Assembly: GCA_021018995.1 (NCBI GenBank)
Contig: CM037584.1
Coordinates: 51,960,811 to 52,024,810, forward strand
From: Chloranthus sessilifolius
Taxonomy: Eukaryota > Streptophyta > Magnoliopsida > Chloranthales > Chloranthaceae
Direction: 5' to 3'
DNA length: 64,000 nt
Part shown: in pieces, positions 1-11,180 of the stretch
Layout of the letters: the number at the start of each line of letters is the position of its first letter
Numbering within the stretch: the stretch's first letter is position 1
Notes under the pieces: generated by a model
Seen by the model: the letters and a program-made list of their open reading frames with translations, nothing else
What the model was told of the DNA's origin: nothing
Databases searched by the model: none
Made by a program: the position numbers and the translations under genes

Positions 1-171
1 ATATTTTTTGAATCGTGAAATGTGGACCAATGAAAATCGTCAAACTTGGACTTGTGGGTTTAAAATTTATTTTTTGATATTTTTTTTAATATTGATCAAA
101 ATTGTCCACCTGTGCTCCACGTGGATCTTGGAGGACGGTCACTGTCCTCCATTGGAGGGCCTAATCGGCTC

Positions 172-173
<2 letters not shown>

Positions 174-223
<50 letters not shown>
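174..223. repeat. (TA)n microsatellite
   Basis: About 50 bp of uninterrupted TA dinucleotide. The flanks (1-480) are AT-rich with no supported gene; a short family of 'gttgtccgttat...accattgtg' phrases recurs between 290 and 390. Confidence 0.95.
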
Positions 224-225
<2 letters not shown>

Positions 226-841
226 TTTTAAAGTTATAAAAAAATTCATTTAAATTAAATATAATTTACTTAAATGCCATGAGATTAATCGTTGTCCGTT
301 ATGACCATTGTGTAACTGTTGTCTGTTATAATCATTATGCAACCGTTGTCATTTCAAACAATCGATGTCTGTTATAACCATTGTGCAACAAACTAAAATG
401 AAATATTTGAATAAAAGCATGTACCCGGGTCTCTATAATGTTAATATAATTATTTAATTAAATTATTAACATTCTTTAAACTTTTATTAGAAAAAAAATA
501 GCCCAAGTCCAACCAAATTTTATTAGAAAAACAATCCAATCAAATTTTATTAGAAAAAAACAATCGAAAAAAAGCTCGAAAAAACGTCGAAGCCCAGCCC
601 AGCCCGATAGTGGCCAGGCTTTGGCTAAGTACATTGCAACCCGAGTTAGGATAGAGCTAAAAATTTTGGGAACCCGACCCGGATAGGTTAGGGTCGGGTT
701 GAACCCCAGGCCAACCCATTGAGAGCCCTGCTTGGGATTAAGCCCAAGGCCTCTTGGGCTCCCATATTTGATAGTATTAAAGGAACAAAAACCTTGAAAA
801 CCATTAATTTTTTTATTTTCAAACTCAAGACATTCTTGAAA

Positions 842-1261
842 GGGTAAAGGTAGCCTCGTACCATGGACCAGGTAACTCACTTGATCTCAAACTAATTTAG
901 AGCCATGCGACACCCAATCACAAGATCGGGTGTCACAAATAGGAGCGGTTCAATGATCACAATTATTTTTCTAAAAAATTATAAAAATAAAAACATATAA
1001 AATCATGTGGTCAAAAGAGTCAATTGAAGGTAAATGAACAGTACAATCATATTTGTTTTTATAATTCATTTCTCACCACAGCTCCTGTAATTATTGTGCA
1101 TTTTTTTATTTTAATATCTTATTTTATTTTTACAAAAGAATTATGATCACCAAGCCACTATCCAGGACACTGGATCATGAGATTGGGTGCAACGTGATTG
1201 CAAATTAGCGTAGGATCAAGTAAGTTACCTAGTCTATATTACCAACCTACCTTAATCTTAC
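842..1261. mobile_element. Degenerate Mutator-like MITE (same family as 37068-37406)
   Basis: The left end reads gggtaaaggtagcct and the right end is a diverged inverted copy finishing near 1261. Internal blocks (gatcacaatt, taggagcgg, caatcacaagatc) match the better preserved copy at 37068-37406 in the same order. Possible 9-bp target duplications are ttcttgaaa (833-841) and tttttgaaa (1262-1270), 8 of 9 identical, as expected for Mutator-like insertions. It is non-coding. Confidence 0.6.
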
Positions 1262-1369
1262 TTTTTGAAAGTAGCTATTAACTTAGTAGTATATATTTTC
1301 AATATATTAATGTTTCTAGTTTTATGAAAATGGAGCTAATTTTCGCAGATCAATTAGTAATTTATAAAT

Positions 1370-1570
1370 ATACGGGGTCGGAATGGGCTGGGCTTGACTT
1401 GAGATTCATAAGCCCGCCACGGGATACATCTGGGCCTCGATTTATCCTAGCCATATCACAGTCCTGCCTGCCACCCCTACATAAACTTGACCCATTATGA
1501 GACATCCAACCCAACCGTCGGGTCATGTTGGGGGGTTGAGTAGTTGCCAGGTCAGGTTGATCCGATTTGA
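1370..1570. repeat. GGGCTGGGCTT-type hAT-like relic
   Basis: The stretch is rich in 'gggctgggc', 'aacccaacc' and 'ccaggtcagg' phrases typical of the ends of the hAT-like elements better preserved at 47634-48005 and 45705-45954. No clean ends or target duplication were found. A similar relic lies at about 570-765. From 1600 to 2390 I see no gene. Confidence 0.3.
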
Positions 1571-2390
1571 TATTTTATATGTAAAATGTATGAAAAAAGG
1601 AAGAGTTTTTTACCAAGTCAGGCATTTGTTATTTTCTTACTGGGCGGGGTAATATTTGATCTGATTGGCTCTTTGCAAGTAGATATTACGATAGCTCTAT
1701 TTACAACCAACTTTAAGTGTAACAACGCTAAAACTATCATCTGCTTTGAATCAAACAATGGAGAGAGTTTTTCATCGCAATGTTCCACACAATGAATATG
1801 ACGACCATGGTACAGTCGATCAGTCACTCATATTTTGATTCCATGTGTCACGCATCTTCTAATTAAAAGCAGTTACTCAGTTAGTAGTGTTTCAACATTA
1901 GTTCCCTTAGAGACTTTATAAGTGCAAATAAAGCTACCTTAGGTATTTTTTATTTTTTATTTTTTCAAAGAAGCTACCCTAGATATAATTACCAAAACAT
2001 GCATAATACAAATTTTATTGATGAAAATTAAAAACGGTAGTCTTATAAGTTAATTATCAAAACTTGCAAATATGGACGATTGTATCATATGCGTATACTA
2101 TAAAAAAATTTATTTTACCCTCTTTAAGTTAAAATTATAACTTTTACATCTTCCCGAACCCTTAACACAGCGAACCATTTCCAAAAAATTACACCCCCTC
2201 CATGAATATTATGAAGGTGATATCATGTTAACAAGACCGGTCGTTCTCAAAACGAGACTGATCAATCTCATTATAAGACTGATTTGGCTTATTAATGCCA
2301 AGAGAGAGCAGAGAGTTTTTTGCATGAGATACCGATTGACAATTTTTGCGTAGACAATATCAAACACTTATTTACTTTCTATTTATTTAA

Positions 2391-3459
2391 GGGTCTATTT
2401 GGATGGGAGGAAAAGAAAAAAAAACATGAGAAATAAAAAAGAATATGTTAATTTCCTATGTTTGATAATAAAATTGTGCCACTAAAAATAGGAAAATTAA
2501 AATTTTTATTTTCCATTGAAAACTGATAAATCCCTCTAAAATAGGAGAATTTCATCGAAATTCTTTGGTCATTATACTCCCTCCCCTTGTTTTGTTGGAT
2601 GAGAATTCTCTCTCTCTATAAATATATATACGATATCTCTCTCTTTCTTTCTCTCTTATCTTCTCTCTCTCTCTTTCTCTCTCTTTGATTTCTCTCCTCT
2701 CCCTTTTTTTATGAATAAATTTAAATAAAATTAATTTGTGAAAAAAAAATATAATAATAATAATAAATAAAATAAAATAAAAATAAATAAAGATAAATAA
2801 AATAAAAATAAAAAATAAGATAAAAAAATAAAAATAATAATAAATAAATAATAATAATAAATAAATAAAATAATAAAATAATAAAATAAAATAAAATAAA
2901 TAATAAACAAAAAATAAACAAAATTAAAAATTTTAAAAATTAAAAAATTTTAAGAAAAAATAAAAAATAAAAAATAATAATAAAATAAAATTTCTCTCTC
3001 TCTCTATCTCTCTCCTACCGTTCTCCTAATCTCTCTCTTCTCCATTCTCCCTCTATCTAATTTTTTATCTGGTGTGTATTGTGTACACCAAAGATGGTGT
3101 TCCACTTTCTCTTTCCTAATCTCTCTCTCATAATCTCTTTTTTAGATGTCTCTCTCTCTCTTAATCTCTCTCTATGTTTCTCTTTTAATTTATCCCTCTC
3201 TCTCAATTTTTATCTCTCCTAATCTCTCTTTTTTTCTCCTAATTTTTTTTTTCACATAATCTCTCTCACAATAGAAAGTTAGATTTATTGGGTGTACGAT
3301 ATGTATATTTTGAATGATGTTTATTTTCTATTTTCTATGTGCAATTACTCAATTCAAACACCGAAAAACAATGAATTCCTATGAATTCTCAAAGATTTGA
3401 AATCCATTAGACCTATAAATCCATTTCCTATGTTTTTCGAAAAATTACCAAATAGACCC
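2391..3459. mobile_element. Non-autonomous PIF/Harbinger-like element carrying simple repeats
   Basis: Terminal inverted repeats GGGTCTATTTGG (2391-2402) and CCAAATAGACCC (3448-3459) are flanked on both sides by the trinucleotide TAA (2388-2390 and 3460-3462), the target duplication typical of PIF/Harbinger insertions. There is no transposase. The interior is a CT-rich tract (about 2590-2700), an A/T-only tract of AAAT/AAT units (about 2730-2990) and another CT-rich tract (about 2990-3260). Confidence 0.75.
2730..2992. repeat. AAT/AAAT low-complexity tract
   Basis: About 260 bp made almost only of A and T on this strand, in imperfect AAT, AAAT and AAAAT units, flanked on both sides by CT-rich microsatellites. 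Its long reading frame on the minus strand (F/Y/L/I only) is a composition artefact. Confidence 0.95.
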
Positions 3460-3469
3460 TAAATGTCAC

Positions 3470-4240
3470 TACTCTTTTATTTTCCTTTTACTTAAATTAT
3501 TTACTCCCTATTTGAATTCGATGAAAATGAAGAAGAGGCTACCATGAGAACAAAGAGAGAAGAATGGTAGGGTGGGAAGATGGTTTGAATCATAGGGCTT
3601 GGAAAACGAAAGGGTGGGAAGAAAGCGATACTCCCTAAATCTTTTTGACAGATGTCAACAATGAATGTTGTGCTCATTGGGAATATATATGAAAGATACA
3701 CTAGAGATTACAATCTGTTACAGATTTGATAGGTTACCAGTTAAGGTAAGAGTCCTAACCATATCAAAACTCTTCCATCTTTAGCAAGAGGATGATTTGG
3801 CATAACAGAAGTTATGCATGCTTACATCTTGTGCAGCTTCTTGTGATATATGTTTAGTCCATAATAAATAGGACATTGGCCATGGCCCTGGATACAAATT
3901 GCATAAAACAGAAACAAGTTGTGTGTTGCGACCCGGGTCTGAGGAGGCTAATTCGATAATATTAGATGTTGAAGAGCACCAAATTTCGTATGGGTGCTCC
4001 ACACTCTGTCACTACTCACAAAGAAAGAAAGAATTTGAATTAGACTTGGACACCAAGCTGGCATCTGAATTCTATGTTTTGCATGCTATATTTTTTACAT
4101 CTAAATTCTAGAGAGAGAAATGATCCTTTTTGGACTCTTCCTCTTTTTAGCTAACTAAGCCCAATATAATCTCATAAATTAAGGGATTTATTTTATATTT
4201 ATGGCAAGACCACCCTTGAATTCAAATCATTAGAGTCCTT
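3470..4240. other. Intergenic, no supported gene
   Basis: Mixed-composition sequence with only short overlapping reading frames on both strands, none with a recognisable domain. I see no splice-consistent coding series. Confidence 0.5.
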
Positions 4241-4544
4241 TTGGAATCTTGCTTCTTTGGAACTAGGGACTTGCCCAATCAGCTCTCCTCTCTCTACTCT
4301 CCCTCATATACCCGAGAGCAAGAGAAAACCTCATCTTTCTCCTACAAAAATTTTGACTTTTCCCGGCGGCTTATACCCGCCGGGAATACTCCAAAAGCCG
4401 CCACTATTACTATTGCCGGCGGATGTTGGTCCGTTGCCAATTCCTTTATCGTCGTTACTATTGCCAGTGGATATTGAATTTTTTGTCGACAAGAGAACCT
4501 CGCTGCTAATGTTTTCCTAACGGTTACTAACAACATGATTTACC

Positions 4545-4835
4545 GGCAATATATATGTTTTAGCAACGAACAATATGACTGTCGGTAATAGTAATTTTTT
4601 TTGCCGAAAGACAACATGGCTGCCGGCAATACTACTATTTTTTTTTTTTGCCGACAGACAGCATGGCTGCCGGTAATACTACTATTTTTTTTGCCGGCAG
4701 CCAAAGTGGTTGCCGGTAATACTACTGTTTTCTTATGCCGACAGACAGTGTGGCTGCCTGTAATACTATCTTTTTTTTTGCTGGCAGACAATGTGGCTGC
4801 CGATAATATTAATACTACTATTTTTTTTTTGCCAA
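4545..4835. repeat. Minisatellite of about 45-65 bp units (GCTGCCGGTAATACTACTATTTTTTTT...)
   Basis: Roughly five to six imperfect units repeat the order 'gcyg(c)cggtaata(ctact)', a T run of 8-12, 'tgccgacagaca' and a variable 'gcatgg' segment. GC clusters alternate with T runs. Just upstream (4360-4440) are related phrases such as cccggcgg, cgccggg and gccggcgg. Open frames on both strands arise from the periodic composition. It could be the subterminal repeat array of a CACTA-type element, but no terminus was found next to it. Confidence 0.75.
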
Positions 4836-5345
4836 TAGATTAGCCATTTTTTTTTTTTTTAACATTCAGCTGGGAATAACGTTTTTTTGTTTGCTCCATC
4901 ACATATAATTTTAAATTAGACGCTGAAAATTATTCCTTATCACAAAAGAAACAAGTAATAAAATATAAACCATATAAGTTATCACAAATCTGATATCAAA
5001 TAATAAAAATAAAATTTGTCCTACCACATACAAATGAAGTTCAACAACTATTAACCAATCCAATTCAGAGATGTTAGTCAGTGCACTGATATTATTTGAA
5101 AAATAACCTACAATCCACATTTGAAGCCCTACTCTTGTGCTCAAAATAGATACCAAAAAATAAAAGCGACTACATGACTTTATTTTTTAACAATCCATGG
5201 ACGTCATGTCAAAAATCTTCGCCATGCTAATTTCTTCACCACATTAAAATTACATCACAAATTATGAAGATAGTTAGGATATTAGAGGAAAAAATATTTT
5301 TTTTTAAATACAGTAAATAATTAATAACATAATATTAGGTATAGA

Positions 5346-5531
5346 TTGAATTATGAAAAAAAAATATGGTGATTGGGATAGTTGTCCTAGCATTCCTGCA
5401 TGCAAATTACATTATGCACTTTCACAATATTTAATCTTTAATATGCAACTTTAATGGTATAATGAATATTTTTCACAAGCGCACTACTCCTGATAATACA
5501 ACAATAATAGAAATGGATCCTGGGAGTTTCA
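5346..5531 (+). pseudogene. Duplicated fragment of class III peroxidase (intron tail plus start of last exon)
   Basis: This 186-bp segment is a near-identical direct copy of 6500-6690. It contains the end of an intron-like AT-rich stretch and then about 15 codons reading T-T-P-D-N-T-T-I-I-E-M-D-P-G-S-F, the start of the C-terminal exon of a class III peroxidase. After 5531 the homology stops and unrelated sequence follows. The homologue of Cys in 'KCTT' is Arg here. It is a broken partial duplicate, not a gene. Confidence 0.75.
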
Positions 5532-6499
5532 TTATATAATCCAAGATGTGATATTGTTTATATGTTTTTAGAGGGAGTTCATAGTATTCTAAATTTTGTA
5601 GTAGTTTGACCTGTGAAAAATTCAATACATAAAACAGGGGTAATAGTGTTACGTATGTTGTCCGTATTTTGTAGTACTCTTTTGACAAGAGACAATGCTC
5701 GATGATTTAGTATAATGTACTTGACCTAAGGTCAAAAGTGAACTTTTCATGATTGGAGTACCTATATATAGCTGTGCAGCTCTCGAGGCTTGTCCATTTG
5801 GACAAATGGCGATTGACTCAAATGCCACATTGACACTCGGATTAGGTATGTAATACCAGCTCATACCAGATTACCAATGTGTTTTTGCTTGGCAGCAATC
5901 TAGAGTGCATAATGGTTGGCTATGTTTCTGTACACTCTACCTGATAGTTCCAATGACATTTATCAATCAAGGGTTGTGGTAAAAAGTTTATTATATATGA
6001 TATATAATAATTGACATGGTTATCTAGATATTGTGCTGGATAAGATTTCATAAGCTAAATGATTACTTGGATACAATGAACGGTGGCATGATAACTGATG
6101 AACATGAGTTATTTAACAGTGCATTCCCATAGCACTTATAGGCCACATGGTATACATTTTTTACTGATCTACATATTCCAAATTGTTGGTCATTTCAAGA
6201 TCCATGTGGAGAGAGATTAGGCTTTTACTACTTTTTCGTTGTATATGACACACACTGAATCTAACTGAGCAATCAACCTTCCAACCTAAGCAGAGCCAAG
6301 CTGATTATAAAACAAAACCAGCAAACAAATCTAGACCATTCAAAGTCATCTTCTATTATATGTAGTCACGTGCACTTAGTGCACCAAGGACAATAAGCTA
6401 GGCTCCCAAACTTCAGACGTAAACCTCTTGCTCATCTGCTGCCGTCGACACCAAAATATGGCATAGTTATAGCCGGAGAAGCGTCCGATACAGCCGAGG

Positions 6500-6690
6500 T
6501 TGAATTATGAAAAAAAAATATATGGTGACTGGGATAGTTGTCCTAGCATTCCTGCATGCAAATTACATTATGCATTTTCACAATATTTAATCTTTAATAT
6601 GCAAATTTAATGGTATAATGAATATTTTTCACAAGTGCACTACTCCTACTGATAATACAACAATAATAGAAACGGATCCTGGGAGTTTCA
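6500..6690 (+). repeat. Second copy of a 190-bp direct repeat (with 5346-5531)
   Basis: The two copies are about 95% identical over intron-like sequence plus the first codons of the peroxidase exon, 1.15 kb apart. They differ by a few substitutions and small indels (for example a 3-bp 'act' present only here). Confidence 0.9.
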
Positions 6691-6926
6691 GAACCTTTGA
6701 TCTTGGCTACTACAAAAACCTACCGAAGAGTTGAGAACTATTCCAATCTGATGCAGCTTTGACAACAGACATCACTTCGAAATCTGAAGTCGACGAGCTA
6801 CTCACAAGTCCACCTGAAAAGTTCTTGGCCAAATTTGGTTTGGCTATGGAGAAGATGGGTCGAATCAAAGTAAAGACTAGGTCATCAGGTGAGATTAGGA
6901 AGCAATGTGTCATGGTGAATAGCTAG
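6636..6926 (+). pseudogene. Class III peroxidase, last-exon pseudogene
   Basis: The frame from TGC (6636) to TAG (6924-6926) encodes 96 residues of the C-terminal part of a secretory class III peroxidase (haem enzymes of the wall and apoplast). Recognisable motifs in order are CTTP.DNTTII, DPGSFRTFDLGYYKN, ELFQSDAALTTD, PPEKF, FGLAMEKMGRI and SGEIRKQC followed by V-N. The Asp-containing FQSDAALTTD and the final Cys of the last disulphide are present. One in-frame TGA at 6732-6734 falls where the family has a basic residue before GLFQSD, so the exon is interrupted. The preceding sequence looks like an intron ending in AG at 6634-6635. No exons 1-3 with the haem-binding histidines were found upstream, so this is a 3' relic. 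Whether it derives from a once complete local gene is unknown. Confidence 0.85.
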
Positions 6927-7364
6927 AATTCGGGTGGGTTATATTGAATTTGCTATTTATTTTTAAGATTTGAATGTTTGTGGTGTTTCTAGCTTTAGAT
7001 TACTAGGATAAAATAATTAATAGCAGTTACTTTAAAAAATAAGTAGTTCTTGAGCTTCTGTTGTGATGAATTGAAACAAGAATACAAGCAAATTAGGAGT
7101 TTAATAGTCTGCAGGACCAAAATCAAGTTGATCTGTGTGTGCCAGATGTGCCAGATGTGCCATAGACCCAGATCTTATCTTGATCGATCACAGTCCAAGT
7201 GGGTCCCACCAGCATTGCCCATGCGATCTGGCTAATGTTTATATATTGTGATCTATGTAGGCCCACTTATGTGGATGAAAAATCCAACAATAATCGTCTG
7301 CAAGACCAAAATCAAATTGAACAAATGAACTAAAATTTACGATATTGATGGAGGAATACAAAAT

Positions 7365-7376
7365 CACTACAAAAGA
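7365..7376. mobile_element. Possible CACTA left terminus (CACTACAAAA)
   Basis: CACTACAAAA begins at 7365 and matches the first ten bases of the inverted CACTA terminus at 16392. Homology does not extend further, and the flanking triplets differ (aat on the left, acc on the right), so pairing with 16392 is uncertain. It is the only left-end-oriented CACTAC that I judged plausible to the left of the transposase genes. Confidence 0.35.
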
Positions 7377-7403
7377 AACAAAATTGATGGGGTAATTTAT
7401 TCA

Positions 7404-7690
7404 TTAATTCTTTTTAGTTACTCTTCTACAATTTTGTCTAATCTCTCCCTTCTGTCCACGTAAAACACTCACATTTCCCAATTTGATCATTGCCTTTACA
7501 AAATTTCGTCTAGATAATCTGGGCCTTTTTAAATAAGCTACTGCCAATTTGTTAGAAACATCAGTGAAAGCTAGCTCCTGATCCAACTGAAAAACTGATT
7601 TCCCATCAAGTACTCCGCGATAAAACGAGTTGTCTAAAGTGAAAGGTGTACTGGTTTGATCCATGAAAATTGTAGGATCAACACTTATGA
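7404..7690 (-). pseudogene. Class III peroxidase, C-terminal exon fragment
   Basis: The minus-strand frame reads VDPTIFMDQTSTPFTLDN, SFYRGVL, VFQLDQELAFTD, FVKAMIKLGNV and GEIRQNCR, then a stop at 7404-7406. These are the conserved landmarks of the last about 90 residues of a plant secretory peroxidase: the TPF.LDNSFY block, the LDQELAFTD loop, the KAMIKLGNV helix and the GEIR.NC terminal Cys. It belongs to a different peroxidase type from 6636-6926, which has FQSDAALTTD. No intact upstream exons follow: sequence beyond 7690 is A-rich, and 7961 is already the end of a transposase-like gene on the same strand. It lies 28 bp from a CACTACAAAA motif and may have been captured by the CACTA element. 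The fragment itself is open; it counts as a pseudogene because the rest is missing. Confidence 0.8.
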
Positions 7691-7960
7691 ATGCGTTTCG
7701 GTTTCGGTGTTGGTTCCAGAAAAAAAAAAAAAATTATCAAACCGAATGGGTTTAAGTTAACCAACCTCCTGTGATTCAATGCACAACATGTTTTGGTCCC
7801 AAATCATTACACTCTTAGTTTAGTTAACTTATTTTGAGGAGCAAGAAGGAAAAATAATGATGGGCAATAGGAAATTGAGTATAAATATGAATGCAGATTT
7901 ATAGTCAAACAAATATTAAAAAAATTAGGCTTGAAGTTCTCTTACAAAATATGCGGACTT

Positions 7961-9451
7961 TCAAAGTTTATTAACAAGTACCTCAGAGTTTGACCCTTCA
8001 GTAGATTCTGGCACTCGAGTAATATTGTTGGCCACCTATGCAACAAACACCAAATAGAGATATTAGATCTAGGATATTGTTTTATAAGTTTGAGTCATTT
8101 AAACCAGCTTTCGACTAATTACAACATACCTAATTACAAAAGATTCAATATTTATACATACCTGTCTCTGTAGAGTTTCGACTACGGTCGTAAGATCAAA
8201 AAATAAATTTTCTCTCTTTCTCTCTCTCCTCCATGAGTTGCATCTTTTTTTTCATCTCTTCTCTTTCCTTGTCTTTCTCTTCCATGATCTGTATTTTTTC
8301 TTTCATTGTATTCAGTTTCTTAGAGGACCCATTGCAGTTAGAAGATGATCCCCACAAACTTGTAGGGGTTACTCCCAAACCATGACCACGGACACGACCA
8401 CGCTTCTCTTTTCCAAACACCTATGAGAATACATTGTTTCGTGAGTTTGAATCCTTCGAACCAGCTTTTACAAATTGATCCTTCAACTCACATTGCAATC
8501 AAGTACATTGTCATTTATTATTCGGTTCAATAGAGCTTTAAAACCATGCTTTCAAGAAATATATATTAAAAAAAAACAATTAGCTAAGAAGTTTTGAATC
8601 CAAAATCTGGTTCAATCTATTTTGAAACACTTGGATACAAATGAATAGTGGCGTGGAACGTTTTCACCACTGGCCTTGGGCCAGTAGCGCAATTGAAGGC
8701 TTGGGTTGATTGGGGCTCTGTGTCAGTTGTGCTTTTCTATGATGGGGCTACAGATTTGGTGGTTCTTCTCATAACTCTGGCAGATCTAGGTTTGAATTAA
8801 ACGGTAATAACCATGTGTTAAGGTTTGCAAAGGAAACGTTGATTTGAATTCTGGCAACTCTGCTTAACTGATGTTGAGAACATTCGTTTGGAGATGATCA
8901 CAATGCAGATTTGGAGCAGGGTCTTAGGGCATTCAAGAGCAATGGAGGGGAGGGAAGGAGTTTTCAGTCGCAAGAGACTTAACACTGAACGCAAATAAAG
9001 AACAACAAGCCTGGAAATGAACTTAAAGAGTAGACCCCGATGTTTGTTGGGTTTAACAAACCTAGCGGTTCCTGATGCCAATAGGTATTTCTCCAGATTT
9101 TTGTGGCTGCTAGGTTTTGAAACCTGGCAATGAGGTGTAGGTTGCTGAAGAAGTACAGTTCCATGTTTAATAGCTAGGCTACCAACCTGGCATTCAAGTA
9201 GTGCTTACTTCTTTAAGCACACTGCTAGGTTGCAAAACTAACTGGGCAAACAGGTAGTCTAATCGACTAAATGTTAATCAATCACAAACACAACTAACAA
9301 ACAAATTATCACATAAAAAAATCACAAAAGTAATAAAGGGGTTACCTCCCACCAAGTGCTTGGTTTAGAGTCCTCAGCTAGAATTTTGGAGATTCTTTTT
9401 GGGTGGATCCTGAAGGTCAATGGTCTAAGTTATGAGAATCCTGGGTCTGCC

Positions 9452-9484
<33 letters not shown>

Positions 9485-11180
9485 CTGAGTGTTTCCACCC
9501 TATATTTTTGGGAAGTCTGGACACATTCGATTAACATTTTTAAATCATATATTTTTTCTATCCTTTGGTACATGTACCATTCAATAAATAGATGTGACAA
9601 TGTGGTGTTGGGGTGCACTATCAACTCAGGCATATACCCTTGAAACTTCGAGCAGCCATAATTTTGGCATGGCCCAATCCATTGACAACCCTAGTTGCCA
9701 CCTTCATTATCGAATAGTATGAATTCAGAGCCGCTGAATTTCTTGAAAGGTTGTCCCGAATGATTATAGTTACAGTTCTTCTATGTCCAGAAAGCTAGGC
9801 TTTGATGAGATTTTGTGGCTCATCGGTTGTCTATCATTTCAGTGTTGCAGGTTTGGAGATTAAGGTTGTGTTTGGGATTGCGCTTTGGAGACAAAGAGTA
9901 GTTCTCTGCTCTGTCGCAAAGCACTTTAATATGTGACTGTGTTTGGTTGTAAGTGCTCTTAGCTCTTTCGGAGATTGAAAGAGCTGAATTTGGTTCTCTT
10001 CAAAAGAGCAATTTAATCCTACTCTTCAAAAGAGCTTAGGTGGTCCGTCCCTTATCGTCAGCTATGGAAGATCAGTTTTTTCTTTCACTTAACACTGAGC
10101 CTCTTATTCACAATCTTTCCCCTCTTTTAAATATCAGATTATGCATATGAAAGAGGAGTAGTTTACCACCTTTTAAATATCAGATTATGCGTATGCCATG
10201 AATCATTAATTGAATTTGTATAGTTTATTAATACTAACATCTTATCCGCCGCTTTATCATTTACAGGTGTGCCATCTTTATGCGCGTGAGTCTTAAAAAA
10301 TAGCGTCACTTGAGTTGGTGATGTTTGTGTTTCGCTCCTAGAACGCTGCATGAAAGAGGAGTAGTTAAGGGCACAGTCAAATTATAAAACATCGACATAG
10401 ATAAACACCAACCAAAAAGACATTAAATCGAAATGAATACCTCCTCTTCATATATTATAGCAAAACTTTTAAATCCAGCCGCATGAGGCAGCGTTTGTTT
10501 GGAACGATTTAATTTAGTTCGTTCACTTATTTTCTATATGCACCAATCAATTGTTGATTCAATATTTATATGTCGCTTAATAATTTTTAAAGAAATTCTT
10601 CGGATGATAGTATATCTTTCCTTCTTCAGAATTCGAAAATGGGATCAGAACCTCCCATTGCTCCTGCACAACCTTTTTCGGTTTAGCCTGAAGTCGTTGC
10701 TCATCAGTTGGATATTTGTTGTAATATTTTCTCTTTAACTCACACTTGATCCCTCCACTTCTTGCCCATGGATTTCATTATAAAATACTTCAATCTATCA
10801 TCAATATCAAACTTTTCCTACATCACAATCAACATACGGGCATATATATTACTTTGTTAACATCGAGAACATAGAAAATTATTACAAAAAATAAATTAAT
10901 TACCAAAATTTGATTCCATGCGCATTCCTTTCCTTCTTCGTTAACTTCATCCTAAGACGGGGAATCAAGGGCACATTTTCGCCCATCTCTCACCATTAAG
11001 CCACAGTAATTTGTCAATTTACTCGCGTGTCTCCTGACTAGTTGGCCACGACGATTAACCCCAACCTCAAATTTCTCTTCCTTTCCTAGGCCCATCGTAT
11101 AGACACCATGTTAGACCTCTTCCCTTCTTTTTCACGGAAGAGGAAGTACCTTCATTGGATGCTTCTTGACTATGACTCAT
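7961..11180 (-). pseudogene. CACTA TnpA-like gene (Ptta/En/Spm transposase family), decayed
   Basis: Collinear fragments on the minus strand match the second gene of CACTA elements. From 11180 there is M-S-H-S followed by a Ser/Lys-rich start with KKKGRG; 10950-11100 gives the N-R-R-G-Q block; about 10600-10740 resembles the 'EQW..L..F.NSEEG' block; 10240-10350 encodes SRSETQTSPTQ, LFFKTHAHKDGTPVND and KAADKM; 8196-8420 encodes RGRVRGHGLGVTP followed by a Glu/Lys coiled coil (residues about 35-74); and 7961-8040 gives the last codons ending in TGA. In the family this DNA-binding protein assists the transposase at subterminal repeats. The fragments are in different frames, and about 1.7 kb of foreign sequence (roughly 8450-10150) separates two of them, so the gene is dead. 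Exon borders are only approximate. Confidence 0.7.
8450..10150. mobile_element. Unclassified insertions inside the TnpA-like gene
   Basis: This stretch breaks the collinearity of the TnpA-like gene. It has an AT microsatellite (about 9454-9482) and a right-end-like motif 'ccattgacaaccctag' ending at 9694 that resembles the hAT-like ends elsewhere in the window. No gene was recognised; short frames at 8818-9164 overlap on the same strand and have no known domain. Confidence 0.4.

Noticed and set aside
476-880. 134-codon minus-strand frame
   Set aside because: It runs through hAT-like GGGCTGGGCTT-type repeat and into a MITE end; its peptide reflects repeat composition, with no domain.
2721-2921. 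Minus-strand frame rich in F, Y, L and I
   Set aside because: Translation of an A/T-only low-complexity tract.
4241-4843. Overlapping frames on both strands in the GC-pulsed repeat
   Set aside because: Periodic minisatellite composition keeps several frames open; no start context or domain.
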